From Morella rubra (Eukaryota; Streptophyta; Magnoliopsida; Fagales; Myricaceae), in NCBI GenBank assembly GCA_003952965.2, contig CM025855.1, positions 26,083,613 through 26,147,612 on the forward strand: a stretch of DNA of 64,000 bases, read 5' to 3'. Below are positions 35,290-46,314 of the stretch, piece after piece. Position 1 is the stretch's first letter. Every line of letters starts with the position of its first letter. Position numbers and translations under genes: made by a program. Below the pieces are notes generated by a model. That model was not told where the DNA came from. It ran no database searches and saw nothing but the letters and a program-made list of their open reading frames with translations.

Positions 35290-35589
35290 CCTTGAGAAAG
35301 GAGAATGAGTGTGTTACGGTTGTAAAGGATTTGGGGGAAGAAAATTTCAAGAGAGGAAATGTGTATTTCAAACTGATTTGGGGCTGAAATCGTGGAGCTG
35401 AAAAAAAATGTTCTGCGATTTGAGAGAGGAGAACGGGTCTGGAGCTGAAAACGGGTCTTGGTTGCGTTTTCAACAGGTTAAACTCATTTAATGGCATGGC
35501 ATGGCTCCTCACCATCAGATTGTTTAAAAACAAATCCTGACCATGCCGATTACGAGGCTTATAACCATAAGTGCTTATGATAATAATTG

Positions 35590-35592
<3 letters not shown>
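35290..35592 (-). repeat. Inner inverted arm of MULE D, right copy
   Basis: Reverse complement of 29868-30160, with scattered substitutions and small gaps. It ends at the CT repeat, where the left arm has a C/T-rich CTTTCTCTATCTTCTTCTTC instead, so the repeat probably grew from a pyrimidine-rich start inside the arm. Confidence 0.85.

Positions 35593-35664
<72 letters not shown>
35592..35664. repeat. CT dinucleotide microsatellite
   Basis: About 36 uninterrupted CT units inside the right arm of MULE D. The apparent open frame across it (LSLSLS...) is an artefact. Confidence 0.95.
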
Positions 35665-35667
<3 letters not shown>

Positions 35668-35816
35668 TATGTGTTCATCTTTTCATAAAAGCTTCATCAT
35701 CACAAACACATACCAGAGAATAACACAAAAGTTTGATGCTTATCACAGGAGTCCTATATAGGCTTATTATTAGAAAAGGAGGAAGATAAACGATTTGGAG
35801 GAGCAGGGGAGATGGG

Positions 35817-36487
35817 TGTTACATGTGTGTGGCTTGGCTTTTGAAAAGTCAAGACTCACATTTTGACAAAAGGGAAAGCTTTCATGCATTCTTATTCAAA
35901 GAAACGTGAAGTTGGTTTTCAACATTGCATTTAATGTAATGTTGTTTCTTAACAAGTGAAAGTTCACTTTTTCTAAAGTGAACGACAAGCTGCAAGACAA
36001 GCTGCAGCTTGTCGAAGACTTCACATATTTTGCATTTATGAACAATAATGCATGCCATACGTTGGATTTCAACTTTCCCTTATAGGCTATAGCTGTCCTA
36101 TAGCCACAGAGCGTGATTTGGCATTATGGAAATGCACGCGAAGACTTCGTTCGAAGATTATAAAAAGAGAAGAGTTGTTTTGAAGAAAGATGCGAAGAAA
36201 ACCCAATAGAGAGAGACAAGAGAAAAGAGTAGCATAATATTGAGAGGGCTCTGTTGTTATGTCTTTTGTGTGTGAGGAAATTGGGTGTATTGGGGCTTTG
36301 GGCTTGAGTGTTGTGTTATCACTATATGTACTCCACATTTTTTATAGTGAATTTCTTCCTGAGTTTCCGCCAGGGGACGTAGGCTTCAAAGACGAACCAC
36401 TTAAATCTTGGTGTCTTTTATGATTGCTAATTTTATTCTCATTTCTCTACTCCTTGGTGATCCTGAATATTTATTCTTGTCACAACA
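35817..36487 (+). mobile_element. Solo Copia-type LTR
   Basis: The 671-bp segment begins TGTTACATGTGTG and ends TTGTCACAACA. Perfect 5-bp duplications ATGGG flank it (35812-35816 and 36488-36492). The terminal part contains CAGGGGACGTAGGC and CCACTTAAATCTTGGTGTC, typical of the 3' portion of plant Copia LTRs, and a poly(A)-type region with TATATGTACTCC. No internal domain is present, so it is the product of LTR-LTR recombination. The orientation is inferred from these blocks. Confidence 0.9.
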
Positions 36488-36677
36488 ATGGGTCAAGGTG
36501 CCTTGTGCCGAAGAAGAAGATATAGGTGGTTGATGTAGTGTCGACTAGGAGAGGAGATAGGGACATGCCATGTGGCGGCATGCCATTGGTTATGATATAA
36601 CCTCAGTTTGCAAAAATTCGTTAAAGTGGTGGGACCATACTGACGGAGGGACTTTTTTGCAAAGACGTATAAAGTGT

Positions 36678-37668
36678 AGTGACCAAATTATTAAAGGGCT
36701 TATCAAGGTAAGTCATGCTGTATATTAATTCTCTTTCGAGCATTCTCTTTTGTGGTGAAAGAAAAAGACTAGAGTAGACAAACCTAATGAAAAAAAAAAA
36801 AATTACTTATAATTTTGCAAAATGGATAAATAGGTGATAAACAAAAAATAATGTCATGAGAATTGTTGAGGTGAAAAATGGCCCATTCATGACAAGCATT
36901 TAGTGCATAGCTGATCATTTGTTCATGTATCATATTACAGCCACCATAAGCAGTAATTTGAATTTTGGACAATCTGTCCATATATAGGCACAACAGTGTC
37001 CAAGGCGACATTCGAATAATTTTGCTCAATTTATAGTTATCTTGCTGTAATCCTTTCCATCATGGGCCAAGAATATTAACTTTTACTTCTTGCATGTTGA
37101 GGTTTTAACCACTTGATTGAATATCAAACAGGACTTGCTACTTGCTGGGACTGACACGTCAACAGTCACATTAGAATGGGCTTTGTCCAATTTACTCAAC
37201 CATCCTGATGTATTGATGAAGGCTAGAGCTGAGTTGGACTGCCAGGTCGGTCAAGAAAAACTGGTCGAGGAACAAGATGTCTCTCGACCACACTAAAGTA
37301 TAATCTCTGAAACTCTTCGCTAGTATCCAGCTGCGCCATTATTAGTACCCCACATGTCCTTTAATGATTGTACTATCGAAGGATATGATGTACCAAGTGG
37401 CACGATGATATTGGTCAATGCATGGGACATACACAGAGATCCGAAGTTGTGGGATGATGCGACCAGTTTTAAGCCTAAAAGATTTGAAAGCGGCCAAGAT
37501 CAGAACTCACACAAGCTAATCCCATTTGGTATTGGGAGGAGAGCTTGCCCTGGGGCTGGCCTAGCCCAGCGTACGATGGGCTTGACTTTGGCATCATTGA
37601 TTCAATGCTTCGAATGGGAGAGGGTTAGCGAGGAAGAAATTGATATGGCAGAGGGCAATGGGATTAGC
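36678..37668 (+). pseudogene. CYP81 unit D, beheaded and truncated
   Basis: Only the last 30 bases of exon 1 (36678-36707, [16 protein letters not shown] part) remain, followed by the GT donor, an intron and exon 2 from 37132. Exon 2 is almost identical to unit B: AGTDTS with Thr for the next Ala, [19 protein letters not shown] and [16 protein letters not shown] 6-base loss creates TAA at 37294-37296, and TTG has become TAG at 37321-37323. The PERF motif reads P-K-R-F. The gene stops at 37668, where a CACTA fragment replaces the last 30 codons. Upstream it is fused to MULE D. It is dead, but young by its similarity to B. Confidence 0.93.
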
Positions 37669-38187
37669 TTGTGCGAGTTCTAAATTTTATGTTAGAAATT
37701 TGTATAGACTCTTGTGTTGTAAGACTTGATTATTTAATCAATGATGAATTATATTTGCTTTATTATCATTGTTCTTAGGTTTTTACATCAATGAATTATG
37801 GTTATTAAAATAAATGTGTATTACAAATTAAAAATGAAGATGTTTTTATAAATATAGTTGTTGCTACATTTAAAAAAAAAAAAAAACCGATAGGTCTATA
37901 GCGGTGTTTTCTAAAACGCTGCTAAAGACCTGTAGTGGAGTTTTAGAAAACGCTGCTAAACAATTTAAAAATGTGTTTTGGGTCTCTAGCAGTGGTCACG
38001 ACTGCTGCTAAGTGACCGCCGCTATAGGTTTAAGATTTTCACCAGCGGTCTCAACAAACGCTGCTATAACCTATTGCGACACACCTACGCGACCGCCGCT
38101 AAAAAAACGCTGCTATAGGTCTTTTTGGCCTATAGCAGCGTTTTTTTGGCCCGTGACCGCTGCTATAGCCCTGTTTTTTTTGTAGTG
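37669..38187 (+). mobile_element. 3' fragment of a CACTA (En/Spm-like) element
   Basis: The right end TTTTTTTTGTAGTG (38174-38187) is the inverse of a CACTAC terminus. Upstream, 37895-38170 is packed with direct and inverted copies of short subterminal repeats built on CGCTGCTATAGG and GACCGCCGCTA, the binding-site arrays typical of CACTA ends. A poly(A) run is at 37871-37886. No left CACTA end exists: the fragment starts directly at the broken P450, so the 5' end was deleted together with the P450 3' end. Confidence 0.85.
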
Positions 38188-40317
38188 GCTTCTGGTGGTT
38201 AATAAATTAAAGTTGTATCAACTCGAGGGTTATGTTAATGATTGAGAATGACTTTTGTTAATGCAATTTTTAGTTGCTTTCTTGTTCTGTTAGTGTGAGG
38301 TTGGAAGTTTTTTTTATGTTAATTGTTATAATTCGCAGGAAGGAAAATAATATTCAAGATTAATAAGAAAATCAAGAACGTCCGCGTAGGTAGCTAGATC
38401 TTAATTAATGGTCCTTTTTAGCAAGACACTGCCCAAACAATATTCAATTGATCTTGTAAATTAGACCACAGTAGGTTAATTAAGTGAACGAGCATGATTA
38501 TTTACATTAGCCTGTCAAATATTTGGGGTGATCCAACCGAGGTGACATTTTATGTAGCCTGTGAAATTTTTAATATTTTAAAGTTTTAAGAGAAAAGTAT
38601 TGGTGTTAGATTTTTATGGATTATTTTGTGAAAAATTTGATGGTTGTTTGGTAAGAAATTAATTTTTATTGGAGTTTGTGAAAAAGTGTATATAATATGG
38701 GTTGATAATTCTTTTTAAGTTGAATTATATTAAAAATTATGAAAAAAATATAGATAGGATGATTTTATGGAGTTTTATATATTTGATAGGAGATTATTTT
38801 TTATTAAAATTTGGGATTTATTTTTTAGTGAAGTATATGTAAAAGTTTTCGGATTTGATCGTTTATTAATTACTTGAAATAATTTTACATAGCGTTTGAT
38901 TATAAAATTTTAGTAAAATTTTGTTAAAATTTTATGTTGGTGTTAAAAAAGAGGTGTATTGAAATTGATGAATGAGTGATAAAAGTAAAAGTAAAATTTT
39001 AAGTGTATTTGATAAAATAAAATTTTATAATCCAAACGCTAATTTTATTTTTTATCTAACAAATTCAATGAAAACTGAAGAATTTTTTGTAAGATTTCCA
39101 TCACAGATTTACTGTGCCGCGCTATTTCACCCAGAAGTCTGAAAAAAAGACGAGAATGCGAAAGCAGTCGAGCCAGATTCCGACAAAAAGAAAACGCGCG
39201 CGTTAGATTTTGTTGGCTTTCTCTTTTCCCTTTGTAACCTTATCAGAACATTAACCTCGATCTTCTGGACCTCTTGAAGCCCTCCGTTACCGGCGGATAA
39301 CTTTGGAAAGTGAGGACGCAGAAATCTACGGAACCTGGACGGTGAACCAAAAAGTGGGGGTTCTCTCGCAGTTGCACATAAGGGAGTCAGGAAAATCCTG
39401 TATTCTTGACTAAGAAATTGGTTTAATTTAATAATCACCTCCGGCAAACCTCCGCCCATGTTTCCGACCAAGTGCCGATACGATGTCCCTTAGCAATATT
39501 CAATAAGGTCTGATTGGGTCGCGCCCGTATTCGATGACGCATTAACAACAAAACATCACATATGACAAAATATATTATGTTTGGATACCTACTTAGAAAA
39601 AAAAAAATATTATGTTTGGATACCTGTACAGACTACAGACACTCGTACTGCTTCGAAACCACAGGGCTCATTATTTGCCCACTTGGAGTAATTTAAATAT
39701 GGTAGCCCTTTGCCGTGCAGATTCCTTTTTCTAATTAATTTAGTACTTTTTTTAATCTTTTTTATCCACATCGTTTTCTGCGATAATTGAGTTAAAGCAA
39801 TAGCAATAATGGACTATACAAAACAGTGATCATGATCCTCTACATAAATAAGTTGGCACAAATAATTCCTTTTCTTTTGCCCACGTGAGTACACCTACTA
39901 TTCACTAAAATGGGCTGGGCATATTAATATGCCACTGTTGTAATCTGAACAAATCTATACCAATCATTTTTGTGCACAGTCTAGCTACCATAAGGGTAAC
40001 AATTTTTTCTTTTTTAAGGCATAAACTATACCTTTTGAAAAATAGGAATACTATTATATTTCTAAGGAATGCTATAAGACAATGTCTATGACGCGAGACA
40101 TGACACAATATTAATGTCACAAACGCTAAGAGTAGTTTTGACTAATGTCAGACAAAAAAAAAAAAAAGGAGTGCGGCCAGACAAGCTGGAGTACTCGTAT
40201 TAGAAAAGAAGGGACTAGGGAGTAGGTATTAAATTTAAGCGGCGGTCGAGGGGAGATGAACGAGTAAACATTAATGCAAAGTGAGTTGAGATTTCTTTGA
40301 TTCTGATTGGTGCTCTA
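38188..40317 (+). repeat. Downstream flank of unit D, paralogue of 20290-21080
   Basis: P450 3' UTR sequence resumes right after the CACTA end (GGCTTCTGGTGG versus GGCTTCTAGTGG at 20290). GCAGAAATCTACGGAACCT (about 39319), ACTAAAATGGGCTGGGC (39905) and GGAGTACTCGTATTAGAAAA (40188) follow in the same order as after unit B. AT-rich insertions (about 38540-39090 and 40081-40175) are unique to this copy. No gene is seen. Confidence 0.75.
38892..39041. mobile_element. Small MITE, hAT-like ends
   Basis: AGCGTTTGATTATAAAATTT at the left is inverted at the right as AAATTTTATAATCCAAACGCT (one base inserted). The 150-bp AT-rich unit has no coding sequence. Flanks AATTTTACAT and AATTTTATTT are similar but not an exact duplication. 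Confidence 0.6.
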
Positions 40318-40506
40318 AGGTGTTGTTTGTTTATCGAAATTTTGGAGAATATTCTAAATTTTGAGAATTTTTTAAATATTGAAATTTATTGGGGTTTGTG
40401 AAAAGTGTGAAGTGTATGTGTAAAAGTGTGAAGTTTATTGAGGTTTGTTAAATGTGTTTAGTGTGGTGGAAATTTTGAATCCCAAAAAAATTGGGCAAAC
40501 AAACGC
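40318..40506. mobile_element. Small MITE with GTTTGTTTG ends
   Basis: AAGGTGTTGTTTGTTT at the left and AAACAAACGCCCT at the right are inverted ends. The unit-B paralogue at about 21064 reads GGTGCTCTTCAGATACG without it, while here GGTGCTCT is followed by the insert. About 190 bp, non-coding. Confidence 0.65.
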
Positions 40507-42000
40507 CCTCTGAAATTTAGTCTTTAGATACGTTCTGAGTGCAATGCATCAAACCCCATCATTATATATAAATTATATCTCAAATATTGCAATAGGCTGC
40601 AGACATTGAAGGCATCTAATTGCTCTACTCATAGCTCTCACATATTGCCATTGTTGTTGTTGCTTTCGAGCTTTATGTAATATATTTAAACAAGAACACG
40701 ACCCCAGTTCGGCCTTCTCTAGCTACCAATTAGTAACGCTTGTGAAAGATTCTCATATACGTGTAATCTCAGACGTAGTACATCCAAATATTGTAAGAGA
40801 GTGCAAATAATTTATATAAAATAAGTCTCTTTTTCACAATTTGCTTCTAAACTCAGCTGTAGACGTACTTACATGCATGGATCCAGCCAAAGTCCAGGTT
40901 CGACTCCTCGCGTCAGGATTTAAGATTTTTTTTTTTCCAATACCATGTCATTGTCATAGGTTCAATTAAGTATATATATTGTATATATTGTAGGCCCGTT
41001 TTAAGACATCGGACGAATCTACTATGACATGCATTTCTATATATATTAGAGGTCATGTCTTGGTGTTTCCAACTTACTTTATAAATTTGATAGTTGAACT
41101 CAAAGAGAGATAAATATAGAATATGAATTACATAGTCGAGTTGACACTGCTTAATCAAATACGGATAACAAATTAAATAAAACTTATGTCTATTGGTAGG
41201 TCTATTTCAAGGCTGCCTGCCCAAATTATTGTTGAATATATAATAACTCATCTAATATTAAAGAATTCTCCTTTTTTTTTTTTTTTTACTTTTTTTTAGC
41301 CTCCTTTTTTTTTTTCTTACCAAGTACAATATCACGTCCGAAAATATTTTTGTTTAGGAATTTTTTTAGGCCCGTACGTTACTTAAATGCATATCATGAT
41401 CATGTGAGGAAACCGTACGCGATTAATTTGAGGGATAAGAAAACTATGGCGTAAAAACACTTACTCTTGTCAGTTAAGTACTGTGGAAAACCCCTTTTGA
41501 TATACCGAAATATAATATCTATTACCTGGCTATATATATATACATATAGGAAATTATTATTTTTTATGGTTAATTTACAAGAGATACATGCAGTGGGAAC
41601 ATATTACCAAGAAACGGGAGGTTTTATATATAGTTAACAGTACCATCATTTGTTCTTATTTGCTTTGACAGCTAAGATACTCGTCAGTAGTAACGAGCTA
41701 GTCCCGAAAGTGGTCCTATTTGCCATTGAAATTAAGTTCATATTTTTATAATGTTTTAAATAATTTAGCATATTATTTTAATTTCACCAAAATTAATCTT
41801 TTAAAAACCAAAGAATCTAATGGTTACTAATTTTATCGCCAAAAATCTTATCTGGCGTACGGAGTGGGCATTGCCAAAACGTTTCTTTACTCGTTTTTTT
41901 TTTCCTGCTTATTTTCCCGAATTAGGTAATGAAATTCTAAAGATCAGACAAAAGCATGCGGAGCTTGTTACAATTTGCATGAGAAAAGTAAAGAGTACAA
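40507..42000. other. Spacer upstream of CYP81 unit E
   Basis: No gene recognised. AT-rich sequence with T runs near 41270-41320 and short TA repeats. A short block GGTTCGACTCC near 40899 resembles a tRNA-type B box (see rejected items). Small open stretches at 40913-41158 and 41820-42005 have no recognisable product. Confidence 0.5.
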
Positions 42001-42017
42001 TATAGTTCATACGAAGG

Positions 42018-42226
42018 CCACTACGTCAGCATGATCAACTAAGTGGGCGGTTGAATCTGCTAATTTTATCACTTGTGCAATGAAAGAAACTTCTGTTTTG
42101 AATTTCTTTTTCTCTTGTGTTCCTTTTCCTGCTCCTCAAATTTTTGTTTTCTGACTAATTTTGGGTGTTCGGTTGCAAAGCTTAATGCGATCAGACGCAG
42201 TGGATGACGCATCAGCAAAGCATACA

Positions 42227-42265
<39 letters not shown>

Positions 42266-42701
42266 TAGGACAAGGGAGGATCTGCACGCGCTCACTGACG
42301 TAGGGCTCATTCTTGATTCTTTAATAGTCATGGAGGATGTCAATTATCTGAGTAGATGAATTGGGTCGCTTGAAAAAGTAGTGTGGAATCGTCAAGAGGA
42401 CGACGTGACTTTTACTAAGATGGATAATTGGTTCCTCTCATTCGCATAGAGAATCCGAAGGCACTTTTGCTACGTTACAGATTAAAAAACGCTGAATATT
42501 ATTATATTTTGGGTAGCAATCAATGTTAAGTAAACAATTATTAATATTCAAAAGTTCAGGCCACCGATCAGAGGAAGTAACGTGAGCTTTTCTGGCATCG
42601 GACAGCTGCTTGCAGCTCCTCTCTCTCTTTATATAGCAGATCAACTTTACCTTACCAGCATTAACCTTTCAGCATCCGATCACATAAGAAAACCAGCGAA
42701 C
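42018..42701 (+). promoter_or_regulatory. Promoter and 5' UTR of CYP81 unit E
   Basis: ACGTCA (42023-42028), TGACGCATCA (42205-42214) and TTTTGCTACGTTACAG (42467-42482) are shared with units A and B. The TATA element TATATAG (42630-42636) lies about 70 bases before the ATG. A 17-unit AT repeat (42229-42262) directly follows the TGACGCATCA block. Unit B has a shorter AT-rich run at the same place. Confidence 0.6.
42229..42262. repeat. AT dinucleotide repeat in the unit-E promoter
   Basis: 17 AT units, self-complementary, 470 bases upstream of the ATG. Confidence 0.95.
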
Positions 42702-44556
42702 ATGGAAGAGTTTCAGCTATACTCTGCCCTCTCGGTTCTCCTAATTGCCTTTGCCGCTTATAAGCTTTTCTTCACAACAAGAGGATCCAAACACCTCCCA
42801 CCTGGTCCACCTTCTCTACCCATTTTTGGCAATCTCCATCTCCTGAAAATGCCACTCCATCGTACCTTCCATCTCTTTTCTCAAAAATATGGCCAGATAT
42901 TCACTCTCCGATTTGGTTCCCGCCTCGTGATCGTCGTGTCATCTCCATCCTTGGTCGAGGAATGCTTCACCAAGAACGATATCGTCTTGGCCAATCGTCC
43001 ACCCTCCCTAGTGGCCAAACACCTCGGTTACGATCAAACTACCGTCGTAAATGCTCCCCACGGCGATCATTGGCGCAATCTTCGTCGCATTGGTGCTATC
43101 GAGATCTTCTCAAATAGCCGCCTCAACTCCTTCATTGGCATCCGAAGGGATGAGGTCAACCACTTGCTATGCAAATTGTCACATAATGCTTCTCAAACTT
43201 TTGCCAGGGTCGAGCTGAAATCAATATTCTCAGAGCTCACCTTCAACATTATCATGAGAATGGTGGCAGGAAAGCGGTACTATGCGTACGGAGGGGAAGT
43301 GAAGGAGGAGGAAAAAGCAAAAGAATTCAGGGAGATCATTTTAGAGGTTTTTGAGAATTCGGGGGCGTCAAATCCAGCTGAATACGTCTCTGTATTGAGA
43401 TTGATTGATTATAAAGGTTTGGAGAAGAAGATAAGGAAACTTGGCAAAAGGTCGGATGCATTCTTACAAGGTCTATCGATGAGAAGAGGCGTGAGAAGGA
43501 AGAGGGAAAGACCATGATCGATCATCTTCTCAATTTACAAAAATCACAGCCGGAATACTACAGTGACCAAATTATTAAAGGGCTTGTCATGGTAAGTGCA
43601 GGATATTTCTCCTTTTAGCTAGCATTATCTTCTGTTGTTGTAGAAAAAGACAGATATGTAAGAAAAAAGAGAGAGAAAGAAAAAGATTAGAGAATGTAGA
43701 GTATAATTAATAGAGCATTTAGTGCACGGCTGTGTTAGCATATCATATTAGAGACAGCATGTAGGCAGTAATTAGGATTATCCGCCCATACGCACACTGG
43801 TGTTGATCAAGGCGAAATTAGGATGAATATGGCAACCCTTGGTGAATTTATATATAGGTTAACTTTTCATGATCACTTTTATGATGAGAATTAGCTTTGA
43901 CTTCTTATTGAGTCTTGATTGACACTGTACAGTCTCTGCTACTTGCGGGCACTGACACATCAGCGGTGACACTAGAATGGGCAATGTCCAATTTGCTTAA
44001 CCATCCCGATGTGTTGAAGAAGGCTAGAGCTGAGTTGGACAGTCAAATTGGTCAAGAGAAATTGGTCGAGGAACCAGAGGTCTCTCGACTTCACTATGTC
44101 CAGAATATAATATCTGAAACTCTTCGATTGTACCCCGCTGCCCCACTGTTAGTACCACACATGTCTTCCAGTGATTGTACCATTGGAGGATACGACGTAC
44201 CGAGTAACACAATGATATTAGTCAATGCATGGGCCATACATAGAGACCCGACGGTGTGGGATGATGCAACCAGTTTTAAGCCTGAAAGATACGAAAGCGG
44301 CCAAGAGCACACCCACAAGCTAATGCCATTTGGTACTGGGAGGAGAGCTTGTCCTGGGGCTGGCCTTGCACAACGTACGATAGGCTTGACTTTGGCATCA
44401 TTGATTCAATGCTTCGAATGGGAGAGGGTTAGCGTGGAAGAAGTTGATATGACAGAGGGCAATGGGATCAGCATGCCTAAAGCCGTCGCATTGGAGGCCA
44501 TGTGCAAAACACGCCCAATCATGAAGAAGGTCCTCTCTGAGTTTGCTGCCGAATAA
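42702..44556 (+). CDS. Cytochrome P450, CYP81 family (unit E), one-base frameshift in exon 1
   Basis: Exon 1 (42702-43591) starts [20 protein letters not shown] (membrane anchor), then [15 protein letters not shown]. Exon 2 (43933-44556) starts [20 protein letters not shown] and has [25 protein letters not shown] and [15 protein letters not shown], ending SEFAAE. All P450 motifs are present and the length would be about 504. One A is missing at about 43475 (GGTCTATCG here, GGTCTAATCG in unit B), shifting the last 39 codons of exon 1 out of frame to an early stop at 43515. Either the gene died very recently or the base was lost in assembly. Exon 1 is nearly identical to unit B while exon 2 is closer to unit A. 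Enzymatic role as for unit B. Confidence 0.85.
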
Positions 44557-46306
44557 TGTGATCTCTATGTTATTGAGGGACGTTTGTGGTGTTCCTTCGT
44601 TATTATTAATGATGCCTTGCATTAGGCACACTGCTTTGTGTACGTACGTAGTATTGCTGTATTCGTATTTATATATGTTTTGAGTCTTCCTCTTTTTTTC
44701 TTCGCTTCTAGACGTTGTTAATAAAGTTGTTTCAACTAGTTATTGTATTAATCTTTGTCGATGATTGAGAAGAAAAAAAAAACTATGTTTAATGCAATGC
44801 TTCTTTGCTTTCTTGTGGGCTAAAGAAAGAGATCGGATGGAATATTAGTAAGCGCCGAAATCCATGAAGTTGATAATCGCCACTATGTTTGCCCCGGAAA
44901 TCCGGCTCACTCGTTACCGACAAAGTGAAGCGCCGATACGACGTCCCTCATCAGCGCCTGATGCGATCCCCTATTAGATAATGACCGGCCGACAACGACT
45001 AAAGATTACTTATTTCCGACAAATATATATTAATATTATGTTTGTATGGATATGTACACATGCACAGGCACTCAGTGAGGGGATAGGCATTGAAAAGCTC
45101 ATGATAATTTTTTAAATGCAACGGAAAATGGCTATTACCTACGCCACTTATAATTTGTCCACCTAGAGTTGGGGGTTAGTGGAGGGGGGTTTGCTTTTGG
45201 ATATAAGTAATTAGTGATGGGGGCCGTCTCTAATCTCTTGCTGATCTCTTTCTTTAATTTAGTAATTTTTCACGTCTCTTTTTCTCCACAGCTTTGTCAG
45301 CATTAATAATTCACTCCATTATCAATGGCAGAAAGACTTTGTTGGAGCACTATATGCCAATGTACGTACAGAGTTCATCACTCCATCTCTGTTGTCTTCG
45401 TGAGATCTATTATAGAGTAAACATATTTTTTTTTTTAATTAAACCGTAAATTACCTTTAACAAAAGGGCACTCTTATTTTATTCCTAAAGGGAGCTCCCG
45501 GGTGGATTAAGAGAGTTTTTTTTTTTTCAAAGCTAATGTGGCTTGTTTGTGTGACCAACCAGGTGATTTGGGATCGACTTGTTTCAAAATTTTAATTTAA
45601 GAACCCATCTATTGAAATCAATATTACAAGGACTAAAATGCAAAAAGTGGATACCATAATGACCCGTATACAATAATTTGGCCTTTAAAAAGAAGGGTAA
45701 ATTACCTTTAACAAAAAGCCACTATTATTTTATTCCTAAAGAGGACGCCCTAGAAAAACCGACTAGGCGGTTGGCAAACGCATGGAATGCCAGAGCAATG
45801 TCCATTACGCAGGGACATAAATAACACAAATGCGCATGCATGGTAGGCCCATTTCAAGTTCAACCGACGCACTTTGTCCTATAAACCCAGTCCGAGAGCC
45901 CTTCAATTCAATCAGCCCGTTGAAGTAACCGAGAATTTTGCTAATCATCTTTTACTGTTAGCTTTATGTTGGGAATGTGAGTTCTGATATTTTTCTTGTT
46001 TTAGCTGAAATATATATCAAGATCTCTTCCTGTAATTGACTTTCTTATTTTATGAATAGACCTCCCTAATAATTGACCAGCACAAGGTACTCTATAATAG
46101 TACTAATTATATCACTAGTGGCATTTTGATGCCCAGTACTCCGATGGGCAGCAGTATCGATCTTTTTTGTTTCTTAGCTAATTTTGAAGAAGGGGAAAGA
46201 GATTCAATTAACGTCATCTGACGTGCTGTAGTGTCCCATAATTATGCACTTGACGCAGCATATGTAAGGTTTGGAATTCATTCATCCACGAGACATTTCT
46301 CTTTAG
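44557..46306. other. Spacer after the CYP81 cluster
   Basis: The first 400 bases hold the unit-E 3' flank, with distant similarity to the flanks after B and D (GATAATCGCCACTATGTTTGC near 44871). A direct repeat TAAATTACCTTTAACAAAA occurs at about 45447 and 45698, each followed by CTCTTATTTTATTCCTAAAG or a close variant. Otherwise AT-rich without recognisable genes. Confidence 0.5.
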
Positions 46307-46314
46307 TATAAATA

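Larger units (their letters stand above)
29333..36677. mobile_element. MULE D with FAR1-type transposase, right end lost
   Basis: The left end starts GGCTTAAATGC, like MULE B (GGCTTAATTAT). Inverted arms are recognisable as an outer pair (about 29400-29560 and 36488-36677, sharing ATATGGTCC-ACCA and TGCCACATGGC-type blocks) and an inner pair (29868-30160 and 35290-35592). A FAR1-related transposase on the minus strand (31950-34245) makes it a once-autonomous element. The last roughly 80 bases of the right arm are missing: the arm runs straight into P450 sequence at 36678. A solo LTR (35817-36487) and a CT repeat sit in the right arm. It lies in the promoter of P450 unit D. Confidence 0.82.

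Noticed and set aside
35543..35761. Open frame through the CT repeat
   Set aside because: It is a direct product of the dinucleotide repeat (alternating Ser-Leu).
40880..40930. Block GGTTCGACTCC like the B box of a tRNA gene or SINE, followed by a T run
   Set aside because: No convincing A box, cloverleaf or target duplication was found; a 5'-broken SINE is possible but unsupported.
45447..45746. Direct repeat of about 48 bases, 250 apart, considered as a tiny LTR pair
   Set aside because: No TG...CA ends, primer site or target duplication; most likely a simple local duplication.
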